This document shows positions 22,547 to 30,937 of a stretch of DNA of 43,275 nt, one piece after another. How positions within the stretch are numbered: the stretch's first letter is position 1; each line of letters opens with the position of its first letter. A program made the translations under genes and the position numbers. The DNA lies in NCBI GenBank assembly GCA_021734805.1, contig JAIPIG010000018.1, positions 1 through 43,275 on the forward strand, written 5' to 3'. The stretch is from Simkaniaceae bacterium (GTDB lineage Bacteria > Chlamydiota > Chlamydiia > Chlamydiales > JACRBE01). The notes under the pieces are model-generated. The model saw only the letters and a list, made by a program, of their open reading frames with translations. It ran no database searches and was not told where the DNA came from.

Positions 22547-24969
22547 TGTCTCGATCTCATAATGTTTGCAATTTGATCTTGAAAGAGGCCGGTTCCTATC
22601 GTTCTGGCAAGTCGATAGACGCAATAAGCTGTGGGGCTCGTCTTTGCATCAATCCTATTGCGACGGGCTAGAGCGTCGAGTTGAGTTCGTAGGGAGTTGC
22701 GCTCTGTTTCTGTCCTTGGAGGGTGTCTTGTAAGAGAAATGGCACCTGTTAGAAAAGCGTTAATGAATTCTCCTTCCTTTCTCGGGATTTTACCGGCAAA
22801 GGCTCGACTCAGCGAATCAAATCCTTTGAGCCAATGCTCCCAAAATTGCGATGTTGAACGCACAATCGCTCCTTCTGAAATGATATCTCGGTATGAGTCT
22901 TGTGAGAACTCTGTAGTATAGGGCAAGACGCCTGTATGTTTCCCGAGCATGCGTGTTAAAAATAACCGGATATGGTGAGTGACATCCATCGTCAGAGCTG
23001 CTTCTTTGGGATTCATGATGGCAGGGTATCTGGCTGTTGCTAAATGGTGGGCTGAGCGGGATAAACAAGAGTGAATTGCTTTGAATTCCATATCATCTTC
23101 TTCAGATCCGAAAGGGTGTGGGGCGCATAATTTTTGAGGATAAGAGATCGCTCCGGCGAGCATCATATGAATAGGACGTTTGATTTTCCTAAATAAAGGA
23201 ATGAGTTCATCTCTCTGGGGATTGCGGCCAATTTGGGGTTTAGCAACCATCTGAAATGCATCGTCATCTGAGTGTTTCATTAAATTAATGAGAAAATCAC
23301 TTGGGGGCATTTCAAGATCATCATCACCCATTAACAGTTTGAATTGAGTTGAGGGGTCAGGGGAATCTACAATGTTTTTTAAAATGGTGAGCCCTTCTTC
23401 TTTGATTCTTGGATCGTCGAGTAGGACTTTCATTGAAACAACTCCTTTGAGCATGGCCATATGTTGAATGATAGGACCGAGAAGTGAACAAGCATTCCGC
23501 GCTCCACCATAGCCAAATTGTTGATCTTCCGTTGTGGAAATGAGTTCGGTAATGCCCAGTTTTTTTGCCAGCATCAAAGCTTCTTCTTTTGATACGTAGA
23601 CGATAGGGAAATCAAGCGAGGTAGCAAAACGTTTATTTTTTGTGAATAAATCGGGAGTAGATTGGTCTATTACAATAATCGGTCGAGATCGAATATTAAT
23701 ATCAAGTTTTGAATGATGGAGTTGCATTGACTCAATGACTGAGGGAAGAAAGGGAAGTTTACTGAGCTCTTTTCCGCATGTAGGTAAAACGACAGCTAGA
23801 TGATTAAATTGCTCAGTCAGATGAGAGCGATCAAAGTACTGAGTGATGTAGGAGTGCAATTGAAGCAATTCAGGTTTTAGAGTGCCGATATTTTCAGCGT
23901 TGATGTTTTCGAGCCAGGTATATAAGTTTGGATGTTCAATGGGGCATAATCCCATATCAAAGTCATGCCCATAAAGTCCAAAATCAAGGCAAAAGGTTTG
24001 AAACTGTTCAAGCGTGATATCTAAAGGTGCTACTTCAGCTAAGGGGCAAACTCGATTCAATGCATCAAATGCAAGAGAGCTTGTCTCATCAAATGTGCGC
24101 TTCAGCTCTATTTGAATCTCGTCAAATGATCGACTTGTTAAGGAAAGAATCCTAAATTTTTCAAGATCATAATAACCGCGATCAAGTCCGTTCACAATAT
24201 CGCAAATGACAGGATTAGAATGAGTTTGAAAGATTTTTTTTAAAATATAACTGCCTTCATCATAATGTATAAAGAGTTCGGTAATTAAAGAAGAAGGGTT
24301 TTCATCTGCATTGATCAGACTCGACATTCTATCATAGGAGAGATGTGCAGCTGCAATTCTAAATATCTGAATGGCATTAATGTCACTGGGAGAACTTTCC
24401 TCAAAATAGAACTGATAAATGAGATCTTGTATGAGAGCAAATTGTTCCTCATCAGTGCCCATTTTTAAAAATGCTTCTAAAGCTTCGTAAGAGTCCGGAG
24501 GAAGGATCACTGATAAAATGATTTTTGCCCGTTCCACCTCATCAATAGGATGGGGAAAATCAAATCCCTTAGCAATTAATATAATCGTTTCATGTTGAAG
24601 TTCAGTTGGGGTGATGCAAATCGATTTGATCTCATTGTGTAGTTCTTGAATGTAATCTTTAAAATGCATGGCTGCTTTTTCAGGGGGAAGGGGCCCCGTT
24701 AACTCAATGAAAATTCTTGAAGCCGTTTGCCTGACCTGCTCTAAATGCTCTAAAACTTTTTCTTTGGGCATCTCTATGGAAAAACCGGATAGATCTTCAC
24801 CCTCAATCTGTGTGTTTGCTTCGTTGATTTTATCTAATAGAGTTGTTTGAATACTTCCAATTGCATCCGAATCCGGTTTTTTTAAACAATTTCGGAAGAG
24901 TTGAAAGGCTTCAAAATGAATGTCGTTAATACAGTGTTGCAAATCTCTTGAGAGGGAATCAAAGCTCAT
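22543..24969 (-). CDS. Large protein with a glycosyltransferase-A-like central domain
   Basis: 808 residues, no signal peptide. Residues 1-380 are helical and unrecognised. Residues 391-600 have the order of features of a GT-A nucleotide-sugar transferase: start strand LAVVLPTCGKE (391-401), a second strand RPIIVIDQSTPD (429-440), YGGARNACSLLG (487-498) resembling the GxxxARNxG motif of family 2 transferases, and a DxD-type metal motif KLLMGDDDLEMPPSD (544-558). Residues 600-808 are again mostly helical with His-rich stretches. I infer a glycosyltransferase, possibly a host-directed effector given the large extra domains and solitary location, but no family assignment is made. It is transcribed alone, convergent with the DrrB-like gene. 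Confidence 0.65.
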   Translation of the reverse strand: MSFDSLSRDLQHCINDIHFEAFQLFRNCLKKPDSDAIGSIQTTLLDKINEANTQIEGEDLSGFSIEMPKEKVLEHLEQVRQTASRIFIELTGPLPPEKAAMHFKDYIQELHNEIKSICITPTELQHETIILIAKGFDFPHPIDEVERAKIILSVILPPDSYEALEAFLKMGTDEEQFALIQDLIYQFYFEESSPSDINAIQIFRIAAAHLSYDRMSSLINADENPSSLITELFIHYDEGSYILKKIFQTHSNPVICDIVNGLDRGYYDLEKFRILSLTSRSFDEIQIELKRTFDETSSLAFDALNRVCPLAEVAPLDITLEQFQTFCLDFGLYGHDFDMGLCPIEHPNLYTWLENINAENIGTLKPELLQLHSYITQYFDRSHLTEQFNHLAVVLPTCGKELSKLPFLPSVIESMQLHHSKLDINIRSRPIIVIDQSTPDLFTKNKRFATSLDFPIVYVSKEEALMLAKKLGITELISTTEDQQFGYGGARNACSLLGPIIQHMAMLKGVVSMKVLLDDPRIKEEGLTILKNIVDSPDPSTQFKLLMGDDDLEMPPSDFLINLMKHSDDDAFQMVAKPQIGRNPQRDELIPLFRKIKRPIHMMLAGAISYPQKLCAPHPFGSEEDDMEFKAIHSCLSRSAHHLATARYPAIMNPKEAALTMDVTHHIRLFLTRMLGKHTGVLPYTTEFSQDSYRDIISEGAIVRSTSQFWEHWLKGFDSLSRAFAGKIPRKEGEFINAFLTGAISLTRHPPRTETERNSLRTQLDALARRNRIDAKTSPTAYCVYRLARTIGTGLFQDQIANIMRSRH

Positions 24970-25052
24970 AAAAAATATATAAAAATAAGTTTATTTTTTT
25001 GAGTAACATGATTTTGTTTTGTATGAAACCCATTTTTTAAATTTAGTTTCAA

Positions 25053-25061
25053 TGCTATAAT
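25053..25061 (+). promoter_or_regulatory. Extended -10 promoter of the TPP-riboswitch transcript
   Basis: TGCTATAAT is a perfect extended -10 element (TGn plus TATAAT). Transcription would start near 25068, directly before the riboswitch P1 stem at about 25075. The -35 region is poor, as is common with extended -10 sites. Confidence 0.6.
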
Positions 25062-25071
25062 CTTTGTTCAA

Positions 25072-25332
25072 ATAATACCGGGGGTGCCATGTGCCCGCAT
25101 GGCTGAGATGATACCCCAATTGACTTGATCCGGGTTATACCGAAATAAATTGAAGAGTTGGTTTTTATCTTCGCTGGCATCTTCGACTTTTTACTCATAA
25201 TTTTTTGATCTATCTTCAATAGGATCAAAAAAATTATGCCGGCTAAAGCCTAGTAAAAATTCGAAGCACCATCTTTGCTAAAATCCCAACTCTTCAACTC
25301 ATTTCGGTATATGCCGGCGGAAGGAGAGTATC
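25072..25332 (+). promoter_or_regulatory. TPP (THI-box) riboswitch interrupted by a MITE
   Basis: The 5' part has P2 GGGGT/ACCCC (25081-25085, 25113-25117), P3 GCCATG/CATGGC (25086-25091, 25098-25103) and the invariant CTGAGA. The second arm starts with TTGATCCGGGTTA (25123-25137) and continues, after a 172-bp insertion, with TGCCGGCGGAAGGAGA (25312-25327). Joined, the P4/L5 arm CCGG-GTTATG-CCGG is restored. P1 can form from ATAC (25076-25079) and GTAT (25328-25331). The ribosome-binding site AAGGAG (25321-25326) lies within the 3' conserved part, as in translation-controlling TPP switches. The insertion splits loop L5. Confidence 0.88.
25138..25309. mobile_element. MITE family A, copy 2, inside the riboswitch (172 bp)
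   Basis: Ends TACCGAAATAAATTGAAGA and TTCAACTCATTTCGGTA, flanked by TA at 25136-25137 and 25310-25311. Relative to copies 1 and 3 it is inserted in the reverse orientation. Excision in silico leaves one TA and an uninterrupted riboswitch. Because it is a loose palindrome it could fold back and extend the P4/P5 arm. Confidence 0.9.
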
Positions 25333-25334
25333 TA

Positions 25335-26540
25335 GTGGTTCGTTTCTTTTTTATTATGATCGGCAATGTCCTATATCATTTCGATCGCGCTTTATTTGGC
25401 TTTTTAATTCCTTTTCTTGCCCCCCATTTTTTTAAAGAAGGTGATTCGAGCTATGCCCTGCTTAAAATGTATGCGATCATTCCCCTGAGTTTATTGATGA
25501 AGCCTTTGGGGGCACTTTTCTTTGGAAGTTTAGGGGATCGCATAGGACATCAAAAGATTTTATCCATCACATTGATGGGGATGTCAGTTCTCACCATTTT
25601 GATGGGGTGTTTGCCTCTTTATGATCAAATTGGTACATTGGCGCCATTTTTATTGGTGTGGATTCGGTTAGGCGTTTATTTTTTTTCAGCAGCGGAAACA
25701 ACCGGAGGGGCTTTTACACTTCTCAATCAAGTGAACCCGGAGAAGAGAAACTTATGGAGCAGCCTTTTTGATGCCTCAAGCATTTTGGGTATCATCATTG
25801 CCTCATGGTCTGTTTATTGGGTCAGTCAGATCGAGAATGGATGGCGCTCTTTATTTTTATGTGGTGGGATTGTAGGGCTCATTGGCTGGAAATTGAGAAG
25901 GGGAAGGAATGGAACGAAAAATGCACTTGAGAGAGTGCCGTTTCAATGGGAAACGCTGTGGATTTATCGCAAACAGATGATAACGATTGCAAGCGTTGCC
26001 GGGCTATCTTATGCCAATTACAATTTCATTACCGTTTTTATGAATGGCTTTTTACCCTTGATCAGTTCGATTTCTAAAACAGAGGCACTTAGGCTCAATA
26101 CTCATCTCTTATTATTTGATATGCTTTTATTGCCATGTTGTGGTCTTTTAGCGACTCGATGGGATCGCAATAAGATGATTTTCATCACCATTGCAATCCT
26201 ATCTGTTGCAATTGTCCCCCTTATTTTGCTGTTATCAGAGGCGACGACCTTGCGTGCGGCGGCTGTCAGATTATGCCTTACGGGTTTGGGCGTGTGCTTA
26301 GCGGCTCCATTTCACGCTTGGGCCTATGAGCAAGCTCCGGAAAAACATCGATTGACAATTGGCGCTTTGGGTGTTGCTTTAGGAGGCCTTGTTTTTGGGG
26401 CGCCCCTTCCAATGATCAGTTTATGGCTTTATCAAAAAACGGGGCTCATTGTTGCAGCGGCAATGCCGATCGTTGCCATTGGTGTCATGAGTCTTTACAG
26501 AATGTCTAAGGAACGATTAGGCTTGAGAACTCAGTCATGA
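25335..26540 (+). CDS. MFS transporter, predicted thiamine (or precursor) importer
   Basis: About 401 residues with 12 membrane helices. Signature segments are ALFFGSLGDRIGHQKIL near residue 70 (the MFS loop 2-3 GxLGDRxGxR motif) and NPEKRNLWSSLFDASSILG near 140; the N-terminus FDRALFGFLIPFLAPHFF is like the metabolite:H+ symporter (ProP/ShiA) branch. I chose GTG 25335, eight bases after AAGGAG; the frame runs back to TTG 25275, but that part is MITE sequence. The TPP riboswitch upstream suggests uptake of thiamine, its phosphate or a precursor; that substrate is inferred only from regulation. Confidence 0.82.
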   Translation: MVRFFFIMIGNVLYHFDRALFGFLIPFLAPHFFKEGDSSYALLKMYAIIPLSLLMKPLGALFFGSLGDRIGHQKILSITLMGMSVLTILMGCLPLYDQIGTLAPFLLVWIRLGVYFFSAAETTGGAFTLLNQVNPEKRNLWSSLFDASSILGIIIASWSVYWVSQIENGWRSLFLCGGIVGLIGWKLRRGRNGTKNALERVPFQWETLWIYRKQMITIASVAGLSYANYNFITVFMNGFLPLISSISKTEALRLNTHLLLFDMLLLPCCGLLATRWDRNKMIFITIAILSVAIVPLILLLSEATTLRAAAVRLCLTGLGVCLAAPFHAWAYEQAPEKHRLTIGALGVALGGLVFGAPLPMISLWLYQKTGLIVAAAMPIVAIGVMSLYRMSKERLGLRTQS

Positions 26541-26547
26541 TTTTTCT

Positions 26548-26576
26548 TTGACAGGATCGTATTGGATCGATACACT
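26548..26576 (+). promoter_or_regulatory. Promoter for the GNAT gene
   Basis: TTGACA at 26548-26553 matches the -35 consensus exactly; TACACT at 26571-26576 is a fair -10 at 17-bp spacing. The start of transcription would be about 20 bp before the ATG at 26604, leaving a very short leader. Confidence 0.5.
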
Positions 26577-26603
26577 CAAGCAAAATTAACCCCTTGATTT
26601 TGG

Positions 26604-27458
26604 ATGAGTTATTCAGTCGAACAAGTCAATTTGGCAACGCAAAATGAGATGCTTCGCTTTTTAAAAAAGCATGAAAACTATTCGATGTATTTGCGCGGGA
26701 ATTTTGAAGAATGTGGGCTTCATTTAAACTCAAAGCCTAATTCGGGGAATTTTAAAGCGGTTCGCAACCAAGAAGGGATTTGCGCGGTCTTTACTCTAAC
26801 CAAGAGAGGGACACTTCTTGTTTTTTCTGAAATGCAAGATGAAGATCTTTTCCGATCTATTATTACCGTTTGCCAAAAAGAACAAATTCCTCTCAAAGGC
26901 GTTATCGGTGAGTGGACTTTTTGTCATCAGTTTTGGGAGTTTTTGAAAAAAGAGCAAGCCATTGCTGATGAAAGACTCGCTTCTAAAGAAATTTTATACG
27001 GACTTGATTTGACTCAATCTCCCTTTGTTGATGGGGGCGGTGTGCGCAATCTATTTTTAGAAGATTTTGATCTGTGGAAAATTTTAAAAAACAATGATTT
27101 AATCGAGCAAAACATCCCATTAGATCTTTCAGATGATCAACTCAAAGATGAGTTTCAGGGTAAATCCCACAAGGGAATGGTCTGGGGAGTATTTCAAGAT
27201 AAGCAGCTCATTTCAATTGGGGAACTTAACGCAAAAACGCATGATTTATCTGTTGTTGGAGGCGTCTATACTGAACCGTCTTTTCGTAGGAAAGGCTTTG
27301 CAAAGCTCTTAATGAAGCGCATTATCACCGATGTGAAGCTCAATCAGCAGGGAAAAAAAATGATTCTTTTTGCTCGTGAAACCAATGAGCCTGCACAAAA
27401 GCTCTATCAATCGCTTGGATTTGAGCAAATTGGCTACTTTTCATTATTTTTTGCATGA
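26604..27458 (+). CDS. GNAT-family N-acetyltransferase (two-lobed)
   Basis: 284 residues. The C-terminal half is a clear GNAT domain with motif A GGVYTEPSFRRKGFAKLLM near residue 215 (the R-R-K-G-F-A acetyl-CoA loop) and motif B AQKLYQSLGFEQIGYFSLFF at the end. The N-terminal 140 residues are a second, degenerate GNAT-like lobe as in FR47/DUF4081-type acetyltransferases (YLRGNFEECG, GVIGEWTFCHQFWEFL). Acceptor substrate unknown: small molecule or protein amine. The end overlaps the convergent EEP gene by 15 bp. Confidence 0.82.
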   Translation: MSYSVEQVNLATQNEMLRFLKKHENYSMYLRGNFEECGLHLNSKPNSGNFKAVRNQEGICAVFTLTKRGTLLVFSEMQDEDLFRSIITVCQKEQIPLKGVIGEWTFCHQFWEFLKKEQAIADERLASKEILYGLDLTQSPFVDGGGVRNLFLEDFDLWKILKNNDLIEQNIPLDLSDDQLKDEFQGKSHKGMVWGVFQDKQLISIGELNAKTHDLSVVGGVYTEPSFRRKGFAKLLMKRIITDVKLNQQGKKMILFARETNEPAQKLYQSLGFEQIGYFSLFFA

Positions 27459-28454
27459 AACCACACGTGAGATCATCCAGTGATCGGACAAGGATGTTTT
27501 TTCAATTTCAAGATTTTCTGGAACGGTTTCTTCACCTTGTAAACAATCGAGATAATCAAGTTTGGCTTCTTGCAGGGGTCTTTGAAATCGATCAACTTCA
27601 AGTTGATTTGAACATGTATTCCTAGTGTCTTCAGTATTTAGAGCTTCTTTAATAAAAATTCGGTCTTTGCTCTCTGTAAGGTTGAGATCTCCACAGAGAT
27701 AAATAGCGCGCTCACAAGAGGCCGTGATTTCTCGGATCTCATTAAATTCATCGATGTGAAGTTGGGCATTATCGATGCCATTGCCCACATCAAAGTGAGT
27801 TGCGATATAAATTGCCTTTGCCGTTGTGACTACAAAGAAGCCAAATTGCACTGAGGATCTAGAGAGGGGGGAAGGGGCAAAAGGATGAAATTCGACTTTT
27901 TCGATGGGGATTTTTGAAGCGATTAAGAGGCCCGGATCAAGGCCAAATAAATACCCACCGGGACGCAAATAGATGTCGCTAAAATCTTTTTTGAGGCCGG
28001 CTGCCATCTGGTGAGCTGAATATCCAAAGCATTCTTGGCCAAAAAATATATCACATTCAGAATCGATGATTTTTTTTATCTGTTGCTGAATGCGTCGATC
28101 TCGGGGCTCTGTCGCATCAATAAGAGGAGAAAGGGCGATTTGTCCCGTATTCCAGCTCATGACTTTTATTTCAGGTTTATCTACTGCGGTTTGATCACCT
28201 TGGATGTGATAAAAATTGTCTTCCCTAAGGTAGCGGCCTATTAGGGAGAGAGTGCAGCCTAATAGAGCGGGAATGAGGCCCATTAATAAATAGATGCCGG
28301 ATGCCAAAATTTGAATAGGGGGCCACTCATAGACAGCATCACGAGGCTCATTATTTTTAAAAATAGCATCTACGAGATGATCCAGGGGGAGGGTCATTTG
28401 ATAGATTCCCCAAGTTCCCCAATAATCAGCTTGAAGTGAGATGGCTTGAATCAT
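27444..28454 (-). CDS. Endonuclease/exonuclease/phosphatase (EEP) superfamily protein with N-terminal membrane segment
   Basis: 336 residues. After an N-terminal region with one hydrophobic stretch (ILASGIYLLMGLIPALLGCTLSLIG, residues 49-73) comes an EEP domain: metal and catalytic motifs VMSWNTG near 98, FFGQECFG near 137, ATHFDVGNGIDNAQ near 220, CGDLNLTES near 253 and the final LSDHWMI (Asp-His pair). The family includes DNases, inositol-phosphate phosphatases and sphingomyelinases. The single membrane stretch would place the domain on one face of a membrane, so a phospholipid or inositol-phosphate hydrolase is attractive but not proven. It overlaps the upstream HAD gene by one base (TAATG), so the two are co-transcribed. 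Confidence 0.82.
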   Translation of the reverse strand: MIQAISLQADYWGTWGIYQMTLPLDHLVDAIFKNNEPRDAVYEWPPIQILASGIYLLMGLIPALLGCTLSLIGRYLREDNFYHIQGDQTAVDKPEIKVMSWNTGQIALSPLIDATEPRDRRIQQQIKKIIDSECDIFFGQECFGYSAHQMAAGLKKDFSDIYLRPGGYLFGLDPGLLIASKIPIEKVEFHPFAPSPLSRSSVQFGFFVVTTAKAIYIATHFDVGNGIDNAQLHIDEFNEIREITASCERAIYLCGDLNLTESKDRIFIKEALNTEDTRNTCSNQLEVDRFQRPLQEAKLDYLDCLQGEETVPENLEIEKTSLSDHWMISRVVSCKK

Positions 28455-29239
28455 TACTGATTTTCAGTTATTCGCGTAAGCATGCGCATCGCTTCATGAT
28501 CGGAAAGGATAAAGCGGAAACGCTCAAATTGCAGATCGGCAACATCGCTCTGAAAGTTTTCAACTTTATGGTCGAGATAGCTATAGCGATATCCGATGAA
28601 AGGGATTTTCAATTCTTCGCATTTTTCATCAACCGGAATCATATGGGAGTATTTATCATTAATAAAGATGATTTTTTTAGGGGTTAACTTTAAATGGGTC
28701 AGCAGTTTTTCAAGGGCATTTCCCTTATGTGAATTTGCAGTGAAAATGATGCCATGACGAAATAGGCAGCTATGACCATTTTCAAAAAGGTAATCTTCCT
28801 TTGAAGGGACTGATTTAGAAAGATCAATTCCAAGTGATTGAAGTTGATAGGCGGTTCTTGTCGCCATACCAAGACCTCGTGTTGTCAGACCGAGCATCAT
28901 GTGGCCTTTATTTTGCAAATCTTGAATGAGTTGATCAATTCCCGGCTCAACGAGTTTCACTTCCGTAATGCATTGTACCGACATCCACTCTGCAAGCGCT
29001 CTTTCGAGGGCATCATCTGATGAAGATCCGTGAAGCTCATGAACTCGGATGCGGTGGCGAAACCACTGATCATTTCCCAGCTCTTGAATCGGTTCAATTA
29101 AGGTATTATCAATATCAAAAATGATGAGGGTATCTTGATCGATTTCTTGGAATGCCTCTTTCATCTCTTTAATTTCAATAATCCGGCCATTCATGAGGCC
29201 AATAGAGAAAAGACAAAGCATCAAAATATAACGAAACAT
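28454..29239 (-). CDS. Exported HAD-like protein, DUF2608 type
   Basis: 261 residues with a signal peptide (residues 1-17, MFRYILMLCLFSIGLMNG). HAD motifs: FDIDNTLIEP (D42, D44), TTRG near 138, the Lys in NSHKGNALEKLL and INDKYSH near 188. The arrangement, with a long cap insert and absence of the usual GDxxxD motif, is like the DUF2608 proteins of Legionella, Coxiella and chlamydiae, which are thought to be exported phosphatase-like proteins. First gene of an operon with the EEP hydrolase. A second exported HAD of a different subfamily lies at 30218. Confidence 0.82.
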   Translation of the reverse strand: MFRYILMLCLFSIGLMNGRIIEIKEMKEAFQEIDQDTLIIFDIDNTLIEPIQELGNDQWFRHRIRVHELHGSSSDDALERALAEWMSVQCITEVKLVEPGIDQLIQDLQNKGHMMLGLTTRGLGMATRTAYQLQSLGIDLSKSVPSKEDYLFENGHSCLFRHGIIFTANSHKGNALEKLLTHLKLTPKKIIFINDKYSHMIPVDEKCEELKIPFIGYRYSYLDHKVENFQSDVADLQFERFRFILSDHEAMRMLTRITENQ

Positions 29240-29278
29240 TCCATAACCTCAATTTTTTTAAATCTTTAAAAATTGTCG

Positions 29279-29347
29279 TTGCAACTGACTTAAGTAGGCT
29301 CGAAAACTAATAGACAAAGCTTTTGATCCCACTTAAGTCAGTTGCAA
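29279..29347. repeat. 17-bp perfect inverted repeat with 35-nt loop
   Basis: TTGCAACTGACTTAAGT at 29279-29295 and its exact complement at 29331-29347. It lies between the HAD gene start (29239) and the end of the TrmH gene (29371), where both flanking genes are on the minus strand. No T-run follows either arm, so it is either a weak terminator, a protein-binding palindrome, or a small insertion. Confidence 0.6.
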
Positions 29348-29370
29348 AGTCGGTTAAAATCTTATAAAGA

Positions 29371-30081
29371 TTATATATTTCTTTCAATTGATTTGAAAAG
29401 ATGTTTCAGGATTTTTTTAGATTTTTCTAACCCCAAAGATTGCAGGATATAATAGGCTTTCCAGTGATCGAGCTCTTTTTGATCAAAAGAGCTAATGAGG
29501 CCTTGTGTCTGTTTTTTCCGAAATAGTGCATAGAGGCTAATTCCGGTTGCAACAGATAAATTCAAGCTTTCTACCATTCCTACTGTTGGAATCGTGAATA
29601 GCTGATCACAAGTTGTTTTGGCCTCTTCCGATAGCCCTCGCTGTTCATTGCCAAAGAGTAGACAACAAGGTCGACTTAAATCTAAATCATCCGGTGTATT
29701 GTTACTATCAACGACAGCTCCGTATAAAGCAATTTGGTGCTTTTTTATGATTGAAGTGAATGAATCCAAACTGTTGTGATAATGGATATTGACCCATCGG
29801 GATGTTCCCTGTGACGTTTTTTTACCCGATCGGCGTCTGATTTCCGAAGTGATAATGTGCATCTGCATCACGCCAAAAGCTTCTGCAGAACGGACCATTG
29901 CAAGCGCATTATAGAGATCGGCCGGAGATTCAACGGCGAGATGCACACCATTCAGTCGGCTCGATAAAATTGTCTCGATTTTTTCAAGGCGTTCTTTGGT
30001 TAAAAAAGGGGTCAATGATGCGATGATTTCACTATCTGTAAAATGCCGGGAGAGTTCAGAAAAAAAAGGGTGATCAATCAT
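29371..30081 (-). CDS. trmH: tRNA/rRNA 2'-O-methyltransferase, SpoU/TrmH family
   Basis: About 236 residues of the SPOUT superfamily: motif 1 NALAMVRSAEAFG near residue 60, motif 2 PCCLLFGNEQRGLSEEA near 140 and motif 3 VGMVESLNLSVATGISLY near 168, forming the trefoil-knot SAM site. The C-terminal helix (WKAYYILQSLGLEKSKKIL) is like TrmH, which methylates G18 of tRNA. I start it at ATG 30081 (MIDHPFFSELS), preceded by AGAGGA; the frame runs to 30267, but the extra 62 residues would overlap the divergent HAD gene. Distinguishing TrmH from RlmB needs a profile comparison. Confidence 0.85.
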   Translation of the reverse strand: MIDHPFFSELSRHFTDSEIIASLTPFLTKERLEKIETILSSRLNGVHLAVESPADLYNALAMVRSAEAFGVMQMHIITSEIRRRSGKKTSQGTSRWVNIHYHNSLDSFTSIIKKHQIALYGAVVDSNNTPDDLDLSRPCCLLFGNEQRGLSEEAKTTCDQLFTIPTVGMVESLNLSVATGISLYALFRKKQTQGLISSFDQKELDHWKAYYILQSLGLEKSKKILKHLFKSIERNI

Positions 30082-30217
30082 AAACCGGTAGTTTCCTCTA
30101 AAAATTATGACAAAATAAGGCGATAGCTGCAATGATGCTATCTCCCAAAAGTCCTTGCATTTTCGTTTGAGTTTGATATACTTTGTGGCCGAATCCAGTT
30201 TGCCTAAATGAGGGTTT

Positions 30218-30937
30218 ATGCGCAGTTTTTTTTCACTAAAAATCAAGATGCTCTTCTTATTTTCCATATGCTTCTCTTTTATGGTCGCAGAAACAAGGGC
30301 AATTGTGTTTGATTATGGCAATGTCATTGTTAAGACGGATCGCGAGGCCATTGTTCAAGGGCTTTGTCGGCTCTTTGACTCAAGCGAAATTGAAATCCGA
30401 CAGGCCGTTATGCAAGCTCGGGAAGTGCGCCATGCAGGTGGTCATGAATTGGGATTTTGGGAAGATTGGGCAGAAAAAAATGGAATAGAACTGCCCGGGG
30501 ATTGGATGAAGCAATATAGCGATTTATGCAGTAAAGCTTTAAAGGTGAATCTCGATATGGTTCAACTCGCTCAAGAATTAAAGCAAGGCGGTTATACAAC
30601 GGCTCTTCTTTCCAATTCAATTTTACCTAAACCTCTCTTTATGAAAACACTGGGCCAGTATGGAGAATTGTTCAATTGCATCATCTTATCGCATGATGTG
30701 AAGTTTAGAAAGCCCGACCCGCAAATTTTTCGCGCACTATTCAATGAACTCAAACTAAAACCCGAAGAGTGTTTATTTATAGATGATAGCGAAAAGCATA
30801 TCAAAGCAGGTGAGCGTCTAGGTATGGACGGAATCGTATTCAAGTCACACGATCAACTCACAAGAGAACTTGCCCAACGGAAAATTCTTTTAGAAAAAGA
30901 CGAAAAAAAGATTGAGATTCAGTCTGAATCTCTTTGA
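30218..30937 (+). CDS. Exported HAD-IA hydrolase, YihX-like; 3' end supplied by MITE
   Basis: 239 residues with a signal-like N-terminus (KIKMLFLFSICFSFMVAETRA). The HAD core has IVFDYGNVIVK, where the second Asp of DxD is Gly as in the YihX branch (FDLGNVIV), LLSNSILPKP near 130, KFRKPDPQIF near 164 and CLFIDDSEKHIKAGERLG near 186. YihX proteins dephosphorylate sugar phosphates. The last codon and stop lie at the broken edge of MITE A copy 4, so the natural C-terminus may have been replaced. Divergent from trmH. Confidence 0.8.
   Translation: MRSFFSLKIKMLFLFSICFSFMVAETRAIVFDYGNVIVKTDREAIVQGLCRLFDSSEIEIRQAVMQAREVRHAGGHELGFWEDWAEKNGIELPGDWMKQYSDLCSKALKVNLDMVQLAQELKQGGYTTALLSNSILPKPLFMKTLGQYGELFNCIILSHDVKFRKPDPQIFRALFNELKLKPEECLFIDDSEKHIKAGERLGMDGIVFKSHDQLTRELAQRKILLEKDEKKIEIQSESL

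Noticed and set aside
25275-25334. N-terminal extension of the MFS protein from TTG 25275
   Set aside because: These codons lie in the MITE and the riboswitch 3' part; GTG 25335 with AAGGAG upstream is the natural start.
30082-30267. 62-residue N-terminal extension of TrmH
   Set aside because: It would overlap the divergent HAD gene, and the family starts close to MIDHPFF with a ribosome-binding site upstream.
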